A model generated the notes under the pieces. The model saw only the letters and a program-made list of their open reading frames with translations, ran no database searches and was not told the origin of the DNA. This document shows, piece after piece, positions 16,829-23,632 of a stretch of 25,669 nucleotides of DNA (the stretch's first letter is position 1; each line of letters opens with the position of its first letter). The translations under genes were made by a program, and so were the position numbers. The stretch comes from DATKXU01 sp035528905 (GTDB lineage Bacteria > Armatimonadota > UBA5829 > DTJY01), in contig DATKXU010000125.1 in the NCBI GenBank assembly GCA_035528905.1, positions 1 through 25,669 on the forward strand, written 5' to 3'.

Positions 16829-17261
16829 CCAGTATCACCTCGACAATGCCGCGCGGCTCGAACTCACGCGTCATCTGATATGTTTCCAACCACAAATCAA
16901 TAATTTCTTCGCCGATCGACGATTTTGCCCAGAAGATATCGGCGTTGAAAAGAATCCTTGCCTGTACGTGGTCAAATAGCTTTGCCGCCTCTGCCGCGAC
17001 GTGATCTATGGCGAAGTCTTGCTTCATAATCAACAAGAGGTCCAGGTCTTGGGGTGATGCCTTGTGCGAAACGAAGCTACCCCATATTATCACCCTTTCC
17101 AGCTTCCCCGTGGACTTCGCCAGTTCCACAATTCTGGCCAGACTACCGAAGAGCCATTTCCTCCTCGCAGAGCTGGCCCCAAGTGATGTCCCTATATCGT
17201 CGACAGATGCTCTATGAACTCCCTTGGGGAGGTTGCCATCCTCTTGAAACTCCGGGATCAT
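16815..17261 (-). CDS. DUF6932-like nucleotidyltransferase-fold protein
   Basis: The 148-residue protein begins MIPEFQEDGNLPKGVHRAS, the usual opening of DUF6932 proteins. It carries a minimal nucleotidyltransferase signature, IIWGSFVSHKASPQDLDLLL, with Gly61-Ser62 and the acidic pair Asp72/Asp74. The third catalytic acid is not obvious. Small nucleotidyltransferases of this fold often act in toxin-antitoxin or abortive-infection modules, but DUF6932 itself has no activity known to me. The gene starts 18 bases after the response regulator stop, with CAGGAGAACAGG as ribosome binding site, and overlaps the next small gene by 14 bases. Confidence 0.8.
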   Translation of the reverse strand: MIPEFQEDGNLPKGVHRASVDDIGTSLGASSARRKWLFGSLARIVELAKSTGKLERVIIWGSFVSHKASPQDLDLLLIMKQDFAIDHVAAEAAKLFDHVQARILFNADIFWAKSSIGEEIIDLWLETYQMTREFEPRGIVEVILDDQE

Positions 17262-17279
17262 CCTGTTCTCCTGCAGCCC

Positions 17280-17855
17280 TCAAATCTCCTGCGTCAATAT
17301 GATGGCCTCGGCGATCTCGCGCATCGTCTTCCGCGTGTTCATGCTCTGCAACTGGATCCAGCGGAATGCCTCCTGCTCCTTCATGCCGCGCTTGTCCATG
17401 AGTATGCCCTTCGCGCGGTCAACCAGCTTGCGCGTCTCCAGCTTGTCCTGGAGCGATCCGACTTCTTCTTCGAGGGCCTGCATTTCCCTGTACCGCGAGA
17501 TGGCTATCTCGATAGCTGGGAGCAGGTCGGCCTCCTTGAAGGGCTTCACCAGATAGGCGAACACACCGGCTTCCTTTGCCCGGTCAATGAGGTCCTGCTG
17601 GCTGTAGGCAGTCAGCAGCAGCACGGGGCATATTTTCTCCTCGGTGATGATCTTAGCCGCCTCGAGGCCATCCATCTGCGGCATCTTGATGTCCAGTATG
17701 GCCAGGTCTGGCTTGTTCTTGCGCGCCAAGGCAAGCGCTGTCTTGCCATCGCTTGCCTTCGCGACCACTTTGTGGCCCATGCTCTCCAAGATCTTCTTGA
17801 GATCGAGCCTTATGATAGACTCGTCGTCCGCTATGAGTATTCGCAGCGGTTCCAT
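17280..17855 (-). CDS. ANTAR-domain response regulator (PdtaR/NasT-like transcription antiterminator)
   Basis: The 191-residue protein has a receiver domain (residues 4-120) with acidic pocket Asp10/Asp11, phosphoacceptor Asp55 in LAILDIKMP and Lys104 in YLVKPF, followed by a helical linker. Its C-terminal ANTAR domain (about 135-188) has KLVDRAKGILMDKRGMKEQE and AFRWIQLQSMNTRKTMREIA. ANTAR proteins bind paired hexaloop hairpins in leader RNA and prevent termination. GGAGG at 17863-17867 precedes the ATG. It is the first gene of a minus-strand operon that ends with its likely kinase partner. I could not find an obvious double-hexaloop target in the window. Confidence 0.95.
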   Translation of the reverse strand: MEPLRILIADDESIIRLDLKKILESMGHKVVAKASDGKTALALARKNKPDLAILDIKMPQMDGLEAAKIITEEKICPVLLLTAYSQQDLIDRAKEAGVFAYLVKPFKEADLLPAIEIAISRYREMQALEEEVGSLQDKLETRKLVDRAKGILMDKRGMKEQEAFRWIQLQSMNTRKTMREIAEAIILTQEI

Positions 17856-17883
17856 TGACTGGCCTCCGTCTGAGAAATGGTTG

Positions 17884-17912
17884 ATACTAGGTGCCTGGTC
17901 ACGCGCTGTCCG
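17884..17912 (-). promoter_or_regulatory. Possible promoter of the two-component operon
   Basis: Read on the minus strand, CGGACA (17912-17907) is followed after 17 bases by TAGTAT (17889-17884). Both boxes match the sigma70 consensus at four of six positions. It lies 29 bases before the response regulator start. Moderate evidence only. Confidence 0.35.
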
Positions 17913-17937
17913 AGATCCAGCTTCGACATGCAGAACG

Positions 17938-17967
17938 TTGTTACCAGATTCTACTCTATGGTATAAT
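17938..17967 (+). promoter_or_regulatory. Sigma70-type promoter for the membrane protease gene and possibly leuS
   Basis: TTGTTA (17938-17943) and a perfect TATAAT (17962-17967) are separated by 18 bases. Transcription would start near 17974, leaving a short leader with GGGAGG before the GTG at 18010. Since leuS begins 41 bases after the membrane protein gene, both are probably on one transcript. Confidence 0.55.
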
Positions 17968-18009
17968 CTTTGTCAAAGTGTCTGCGGGTAGCCTGAGAAG
18001 GGAGGCAGC

Positions 18010-18831
18010 GTGCGGTTTGGTCGCATCGGCGCCTGCATCGGTCTTGCGGCGGCCTACGTAACTTTGAGATTCGCGGCACCGTTGGTAAAGCCGGGGTTTA
18101 TCAGCCCTGACTTCACGGCCTTTGCATACACGGCGCTTCTCATGCTGGCCCAGCTCGCGTTTGTCGTCAGCATCGCGGGCCTGAAAATGCGTCCGAAGTC
18201 GTCGGCGCTGTTGATGCTGCCATGCGCTCTGGCCGTAGTGGCCACGATCTTTCTGGAGATGAAGCTGGTACCGCTAAGGCCCACCCCCGTGGCAGCTTTG
18301 GTTGTCAGTTCGGTTTTTCGGAACCTGTGCCTGATGCTGTTCGGTGGCTCTCTGGGCTGCCTGCTCAGCTTCATGATTCGAGAGGCGAACATCCTCGTGC
18401 CCGTCGCGGTGTTCGCCGCGCTTGTTGATTACTGGAACGTGAGCTGGGGTCCTCTCAGCCGGGTCATAGAGCGGAAGCCCGACATAATAGCGACTGCGTC
18501 GGTTCACATGCCCGCGCCTGGTATGCCCGGGGGCAGCGTCGGCGTCGGTGATTTCGTGTTCCTTGCGTTGTTCTTTGCAGTGCTGTACAGGTTCAGCTTG
18601 AACGTCAGGGGCGCCTTCTGGCTTGGATACGGCCTCCTGACCGCCTGTATGCTGATCGTGCTGAAGTTTGGGATTCCAGTGCCTGCGCTCGTCCCGATGG
18701 CCATCGCGGTCGTGGGGGCCAATGTTCGGAGTTTCAAGCTCCGGAGGGAGGAACTGTTAGCAATCCTATATGTGGGCTTGCTGCTCCTGATGTTCCTTCT
18801 CGCGTGGTTGCTGTTTGTGTTCAAACGGTAA
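18010..18831 (+). CDS. Presenilin/signal peptide peptidase-like intramembrane aspartyl protease (predicted)
   Basis: The 273-residue protein has about nine membrane segments by eye (near 6-24, 35-57, 64-83, 95-122, 127-143, 177-196, 203-219, 221-237, 248-271). Three motifs of the GxGD aspartyl proteases occur in the right order. Asp140 lies in a membrane segment (AALVDYWNV) followed by GPLSRVIE, recalling YD...GPLRMLVE of presenilin. GVGD at 178-181 opens the next segment (GVGDFVFLALFF against presenilin GLGDFIFYSVLV), and PAL is at 225-227 (GIPVPALVPM). Asp140 and Asp181 would be catalytic. Compared with presenilin there is one segment fewer before the core and one more after PAL. The start is GTG at 18010 after GGGAGG. 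Substrates are unknown; leuS follows closely. Confidence 0.7.
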   Translation: MRFGRIGACIGLAAAYVTLRFAAPLVKPGFISPDFTAFAYTALLMLAQLAFVVSIAGLKMRPKSSALLMLPCALAVVATIFLEMKLVPLRPTPVAALVVSSVFRNLCLMLFGGSLGCLLSFMIREANILVPVAVFAALVDYWNVSWGPLSRVIERKPDIIATASVHMPAPGMPGGSVGVGDFVFLALFFAVLYRFSLNVRGAFWLGYGLLTACMLIVLKFGIPVPALVPMAIAVVGANVRSFKLRREELLAILYVGLLLLMFLLAWLLFVFKR

Positions 18832-18872
18832 GACTGACTGCAGTCCGCAGTCTATACGGGCAAGGTGTGAGT

Positions 18873-21431
18873 ATGGCTGACAAGTATGATTTCCAGGGAA
18901 TCGAGAGGAAATGGCACGGGCGCTGGGAGAAGGCGAACCTCTACGCGACCAAATCCGATCCCGGCAAGCCGAAGTACTATTACCTGGACATGTTCCCGTA
19001 TCCATCGGGCGAACTGCACATGGGCCACATGCGCAATTACGTCATCGGCGATGTGGTCTCCAGATACGAGGTTATGAAGGGGTTCAATGTCCTTCACCCG
19101 ATGGGCTTCGATTCTTTCGGTCTGCCCGCCGAGAATGCCGCGATCGAGAAGGGCGTTCATCCCGCCAAATGGACGACTGACTGCATCGCTCGCATGAAGC
19201 AGCAGTTCGACAAGCTCGGCATATCCTTCGATTGGAGCCGCGAAGTCATCACCTGCCTGCCCGAGTACTACAGGTGGAACCAGTGGTTTTTCCTGAAGTT
19301 CCTCGAGCGCGGTCTGGCGTACAAGAAGATGGCCCCCGCGAACTGGTGCCCCACCTGCGAGACCGTGCTCGCAAATGAAGAAGCTGAGGGCGGGGTTTGC
19401 TGGCGGTGCGAAAGCGCCGTCACTCGAAGGGACATCGAGCAGTGGTTCTTCCGCATCACCGATTACGCCGACCGCCTGCTCGAGGATATTGACCTACTCG
19501 ACAACTGGCCTGAGCGAGTCCGTGCGATGCAGCGCAACTGGATCGGCCGGAGCGACGGCGTCGTCATCCACTTCAAGGTTGCGGATACCGGCGACGACAT
19601 GCCGGTCTACACGACCCGCCAGGACACCGTCTACGGCGTCACATACATGGTGCTTGCGCCGGAGCATCCACTGGTGGAGAAGCTTACCGCCGGCACGAAG
19701 TACGAGGCTGACGTCGAGACGTTCGTCGCTCAAGTTCGCACGCTCAGCGAGATCGAGCGCTTGTCCACTACGTTGGAGAAGGTCGGTATGTTCATCGGAG
19801 CGCATGCCGTCAATCCGATGAGCGGCGAGAAGGTGCCGATCTGGATCACGAACTACGTCCTGCGCGAATACGGCACCGGCGCCGTCATGGGAGTTCCCGC
19901 GCACGACCAGCGCGACTTCGAATTTGCGAAGAAGTACGACCTTCCCATCCGGCAGGTTATAGCCCCACCCGCAGACGTTGAGGCAAATCCGAAATCAGCG
20001 GAGCTGGTCGGCGCCTACATCGAGCCAGGCGTCCAGGTGAACTCCGGCCCGTTCGATGGCATACCCAGCGAGCGGGCGAAGGAAGCGATCGCCGACTACA
20101 TGGAGGAGCACAAAACTGGCTATCGTCAGGTGAATTATCGCCTGCGCGACTGGCTCGTCTCCCGCCAGCGTTATTGGGGCACGCCCATTCCGATCGTCTA
20201 CTGCGAGAAATGCGGCATGGTGCCCGTGCCTGAGGACCAGCTTCCGGTCATCCTCCCAACCGATGTAAAGTTCACGGGGCGGGGCGAGTCTCCGCTCACG
20301 ACATCGCCGACTTTCCTGCATACCGACTGCCCGAAGTGCGGCGGCAAGGCCAGGCGCGAGACGGATACCATGGCGACGTGGATTGATTCGTCCTGGTATT
20401 TCCTCCGATATGCCAGCCCGCATGAGGACAAGCTGCCCTTCGACCCGAGGGCCGCGGGCTTCTGGCTGCCGGTTGACCAGTACGTCGGCGGGGTGGAGCA
20501 CGCGGTCCTGCACCTGCTCTACTCGCGCTTCTTCACCAAGGTGATCCACGACCTTGGGCTGATAAAGTTCTCCGAGCCGTTCTCCAGGCTCTTCACCCAA
20601 GGCATGATATACAAAGACGGTTTCAAGATGAGCAAGTCCCGGGGGAACGTCGTCTCGGCGGACTACGTCTGCGCGAAGTACGGCGCGGATGCACTGCGCA
20701 TGTTCATTCTCTTCATCGGGCCGCCCGACCAGGACGCCGAGTGGAGCGACCAGGGAATCGAGGGCGTCTTCCGCTATTTGAACCGCGTCTGGCGCTTCTT
20801 CACGTCCAATCTTGGCTGCTACGATCCAAACTGGCGCGAGGCTTTAAAAGGCGCCGACTTGAGCAAGCCGGAGCGCGACCTGAGGCGGAAGACGCATCAG
20901 ACCATTCAAAGGGTGACGTCTGATATCGAGCGATTCCACTTCAACACCGCGGTGAGCGCCCTGATGGAGTTGGTGAACGAGATGGTGGATTTCCAGACTG
21001 CAGAACCCCACCGCCGACCCCTCCCGGAAGCGGAGAGGGGCGGTGCTCCCCCTTCCCGTGTCGGGCATGGGGCTGGGGGGTTGGGTCGGTCCACAGTCTT
21101 AAGCGAAGCCATGGAGAATGTCATTCTCCTGCTCGGCCCCTTCGCTCCACACATTGCCGATGAGCTTTGGGAGCGGCTTGGGAAGAAGGCCACGACCTAC
21201 GAGCAAGCATGGCTGGAATATGCCCCCGCCATCGCGAAGGCCGAGGAGGTCACCATCGTCCTCCAGATCAACGGCAAGGTCAGGGACCGCATCCAGGTTC
21301 CCGTGGACACAGACCGCGCCGAATTGGAGCGCTTGGCCCTCGAAAGCGACCGGATGAAGGCGTTCCTGGACAACAAGCCGATCAGGAAGGTCATCGTCGT
21401 CCCCGGCAAGCTGGTCAACGTCGTGGTGTAG
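18873..21431 (+). CDS. leuS: Leucyl-tRNA synthetase with an unusual in-frame insertion
   Basis: The 852-residue class Ia synthetase charges tRNA-Leu. The HIGH-type motif is HMGH (residues 49-52), KMSKS appears in FKMSKSRGNVV, and a CP1 editing domain includes TTRQDTVYGVTYMVLAPEHP. Cys pairs in WCPTCETVLANEEAEGGVCW and DCPKCGGK mark possible zinc-binding insertions. In the C-terminal anticodon-binding helical domain, about 29 residues (near 711-740, rich in Pro, Arg and Gly) interrupt the region between MELVNEMVDFQ and AMENVILLLGPFAPH; their DNA resembles an intergenic palindromic repeat. ATG at 18873 is chosen; GTG at 18867 is also possible. The Shine-Dalgarno site is weak. Confidence 0.96.
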   Translation: MADKYDFQGIERKWHGRWEKANLYATKSDPGKPKYYYLDMFPYPSGELHMGHMRNYVIGDVVSRYEVMKGFNVLHPMGFDSFGLPAENAAIEKGVHPAKWTTDCIARMKQQFDKLGISFDWSREVITCLPEYYRWNQWFFLKFLERGLAYKKMAPANWCPTCETVLANEEAEGGVCWRCESAVTRRDIEQWFFRITDYADRLLEDIDLLDNWPERVRAMQRNWIGRSDGVVIHFKVADTGDDMPVYTTRQDTVYGVTYMVLAPEHPLVEKLTAGTKYEADVETFVAQVRTLSEIERLSTTLEKVGMFIGAHAVNPMSGEKVPIWITNYVLREYGTGAVMGVPAHDQRDFEFAKKYDLPIRQVIAPPADVEANPKSAELVGAYIEPGVQVNSGPFDGIPSERAKEAIADYMEEHKTGYRQVNYRLRDWLVSRQRYWGTPIPIVYCEKCGMVPVPEDQLPVILPTDVKFTGRGESPLTTSPTFLHTDCPKCGGKARRETDTMATWIDSSWYFLRYASPHEDKLPFDPRAAGFWLPVDQYVGGVEHAVLHLLYSRFFTKVIHDLGLIKFSEPFSRLFTQGMIYKDGFKMSKSRGNVVSADYVCAKYGADALRMFILFIGPPDQDAEWSDQGIEGVFRYLNRVWRFFTSNLGCYDPNWREALKGADLSKPERDLRRKTHQTIQRVTSDIERFHFNTAVSALMELVNEMVDFQTAEPHRRPLPEAERGGAPPSRVGHGAGGLGRSTVLSEAMENVILLLGPFAPHIADELWERLGKKATTYEQAWLEYAPAIAKAEEVTIVLQINGKVRDRIQVPVDTDRAELERLALESDRMKAFLDNKPIRKVIVVPGKLVNVVV
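21006..21092 (+). repeat. Palindromic repeat inserted in frame within leuS
   Basis: Eighty-seven bases (29 codons) of skewed C-then-G sequence contain nested inverted repeats. CCCCTC (21018-21023) pairs with GAGGGG (21035-21040), and ACCGCCGACCC (21010-21020) pairs, with a two-base bulge, with GGGTCGGT (21083-21090). The 11-mer GCGGAGAGGGG is shared with the spacer repeat at 7144-7154. The encoded peptide (HRRPLPEAERGGAPPSRVGH and on) has no counterpart in ordinary LeuRS, where the flanking helices are close together. Confidence 0.65.
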
Positions 21432-21444
21432 GCGCTGGCCTGGT

Positions 21445-21525
21445 ACACCCTCACCCCGGCCCTGTCCCAAAGGGAGAGGACGGATCGCTCCTGGACCCCT
21501 GGATCCCTCGATCCCTGGACACCTT
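21445..21525. repeat. Repeats in the leuS-GTPase spacer
   Basis: The spacer begins with a CCCTCACCCCGGCCCTGTCC word followed by AAA and GGGAGAGG, which forms an imperfect hairpin and resembles a widespread palindromic repeat. It continues with CCTGGACCCCTGGATCCCTC and CGATCCCTGGACACC, sharing the exact 16-mer GACCCCTGGATCCCTC (21494-21509) with the folP-kinase spacer (14956-14971). The hairpin could terminate leuS, although no T-run follows. The remaining 85 bases show no clear promoter. Confidence 0.6.
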
Positions 21526-21610
21526 GTTCTAGTGTACTGGAATTCACTTCGGGAAATGTGCTAAAGTTATCCCAGCTACGGGTTCGTTTCGCTGGTGAGG
21601 TGCGATTCAC

Positions 21611-22606
21611 ATGCCGGCAAACCTGACTCCCCAGTATAGAGAAGCTGCAGAGCGCTACCGCCTGGCTGAGACTACAGCCGACAAGCTCGCCGCCCTTGAG
21701 GAGATGATTGCACTCATTCCGAAGCACAAGGGCACGGAGAAGATGCAGGGCGACATCCGGCGCCGCATCTCCAAACTCAAGGAGCTCGATGAGCAGAGGA
21801 TCGTGCATGGGAAACGGACCGTGCTGTACAACGTGGAGAGAGAGGGCGGGGGACAGTTGGCTCTCGTCGGGCCGCCGAATGCGGGCAAGTCGAAGCTCCT
21901 CTCGCGGCTGACCAACGCGCAGCCGGACATCGGTGATTACCCGTTCACGACTCAGAAGCCGTTCCCCGGCATGATGGAGTATGAGGATATCAAGATCCAG
22001 CTAGTGGATATCCCGCCGATTACGGATGAGTTTGCGGAGCCGTGGGTCGTAGCCATCGCCAGGAACGCCGATGCCGTGCTGCTCGTTCTCGATCTCAGCG
22101 ATGCGTCGGTTCTCGAGGAGATTGAAACCACGCTTCGCGTCCTTGAGAAGTTCCGGGTAAGGCTGTACGGCTGGGACCGGCCGGTTCCGCCTGACGAGAC
22201 GGGCGTCATGGCGCCGAAGAGAGCGATCCTGGTGGCGAACAAGATGGATCAGCCGGATAGCTCTGACAACCTTGAGGTCGTTCGCGACCTGTATGGCGAG
22301 CGCTTCCCCATTGCGCCGATATCGTCCGAGTCCGGCCTCGGATTGGAAGACTTGAAGCGGCAGATATTCCGAATGCTTGAAATCATCCGCGTCTACACAA
22401 AGGTTCCGGGGAAGCCGCCGGACATGAAACTGCCCTACGTTGTCCCACGAGGTACAACTGTGCAGGACCTGGCGACTATGGTTCACAAGGACTTTGCGCA
22501 GAAGCTCAGATTTGCCAGGCTCTGGGGCGCGAGCAAGTTTGATGGGCAGATGGTCGGCCACGACCATGTGCTTGAAGATCGCGATGTAGTCGAGCTGCAC
22601 GTATGA
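21611..22606 (+). CDS. DRG/Obg-type GTPase with TGS domain
   Basis: The 331-residue protein has an N-terminal helical region (residues 5-65, with IPKHKGTEKMQGDIRRRISK) and a GTPase domain with G1 GPPNAGKS (87-94), Thr113/Thr114 in the switch I region (GDYPFTTQ), G3 DIPP (133-136, in place of DxPG) and G4 NKMD (210-213). A C-terminal TGS domain spans about 259-331. This resembles the DRG branch of Obg GTPases, common in archaea and eukaryotes and patchy in bacteria, thought to act with ribosomes or translation. GGTGAGGTG precedes the ATG. The last four bases (ATGA) overlap the next start, indicating coupling to the radical SAM gene. Confidence 0.9.
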   Translation: MPANLTPQYREAAERYRLAETTADKLAALEEMIALIPKHKGTEKMQGDIRRRISKLKELDEQRIVHGKRTVLYNVEREGGGQLALVGPPNAGKSKLLSRLTNAQPDIGDYPFTTQKPFPGMMEYEDIKIQLVDIPPITDEFAEPWVVAIARNADAVLLVLDLSDASVLEEIETTLRVLEKFRVRLYGWDRPVPPDETGVMAPKRAILVANKMDQPDSSDNLEVVRDLYGERFPIAPISSESGLGLEDLKRQIFRMLEIIRVYTKVPGKPPDMKLPYVVPRGTTVQDLATMVHKDFAQKLRFARLWGASKFDGQMVGHDHVLEDRDVVELHV

Positions 22607-23607
22607 ACGGCATCGTCCCCATTGATTCCGGCGGCATCATGCTGAGCTACAAGTGCAACTGCCGGTGCCGCCACTGCCTTTACGCGGCCGGCCCTTCATG
22701 GAACGGTTTCATGGAGGTCCAGGATGTCGGCCACGTGTTCCAGGGGCTTCTTCAGACCTCGCGCTATCTGCGCGGCTTCCACCTTGGCGGAGGTGAGCCG
22801 TTTCTGGATTTCGACCGCTTGCTGCGCGTTCAGAGGCTGGCAACCGAGTTCGGCATACCGATTGAATATGTGGAGACCAATGCGAGCTGGTGCGTCGAGG
22901 AAGCAGCAGCCCGAGACAAGCTCGAACAACTTCGTGATGCAGGACTCCTCCGCCTCCTGGTTTCATGCTCTCCGTTCCATGCGGAGCGCATACCTTTGAA
23001 CCGGGTCACGACTGCGGTCAGAGTTGGCAGCGATGTGTTCGGGCCTGACGGAGTGATCATATGGGTGCCGGAGTTCTACCGGCAGCTTTCTCAGATCAGG
23101 ACGGATGGCTTGATCCGGCTGAGTGAGTATGCGGCTTCGGTCGGACAGCGCAGTGCCGAGTTCATGGTTCGGTCTGGCTACAGCCTGATTTCGGGCGGCC
23201 GGGCCGGCTATGAGCTTGCGGGTTTTTACGATTGCCAGCCGCCCGAGGCCTGCGAGGGGGATCACTGCCGGATGGAGCTGCTGGAATCCGGCCATGCCCA
23301 CTTCGATCCGTATGGGAACCTCATCCCCGCCTTTTGCTCCGGTATCTCGCTTGGCGATGCCCGCGATCTGCCTGCTCTCTTCGGGGGATTCGACCTCAGC
23401 ACGCTTCCTTTGATTGACATGCTGGTGGAGCGGGGGCCGTATGCCCTCTACGAGTTTGCCGTAAGCGAGTTCGCTTACAGCCCACTCGACGGGGGGTACA
23501 TAGGGAAGTGCCACCTGTGTGTGGATGTCCGCAGGTGTATACGGGGGCACACGGATCAGTTCGCCGAGCTCGCCCCGGCGCAGTTCTACGAGCAATTGGC
23601 GGCCTGA
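22603..23607 (+). CDS. Radical SAM protein with C-terminal cysteine cluster
   Basis: The 334-residue protein binds a 4Fe-4S cluster through C18-x3-C22-x2-C25 (KCNCRCRHCLY; Cys20 is an extra cysteine), followed by GGGEP (62-66), which contacts SAM. The C-terminal part holds further cysteines, in CQPPEACEGDHC and at Cys303, Cys306 and Cys312, which could bind an auxiliary cluster as in SPASM-type enzymes. The sequence HAHFDPYGNLIPAFCSGISLG also fits SPASM-like proteins that modify peptides or proteins. The substrate is unknown. The start ATG overlaps the stop of the GTPase gene, so the two are likely translated together. Confidence 0.88.
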   Translation: MNGIVPIDSGGIMLSYKCNCRCRHCLYAAGPSWNGFMEVQDVGHVFQGLLQTSRYLRGFHLGGGEPFLDFDRLLRVQRLATEFGIPIEYVETNASWCVEEAAARDKLEQLRDAGLLRLLVSCSPFHAERIPLNRVTTAVRVGSDVFGPDGVIIWVPEFYRQLSQIRTDGLIRLSEYAASVGQRSAEFMVRSGYSLISGGRAGYELAGFYDCQPPEACEGDHCRMELLESGHAHFDPYGNLIPAFCSGISLGDARDLPALFGGFDLSTLPLIDMLVERGPYALYEFAVSEFAYSPLDGGYIGKCHLCVDVRRCIRGHTDQFAELAPAQFYEQLAA

Positions 23608-23632
23608 CGCGGGGCGTTTCATACGATGAGGC

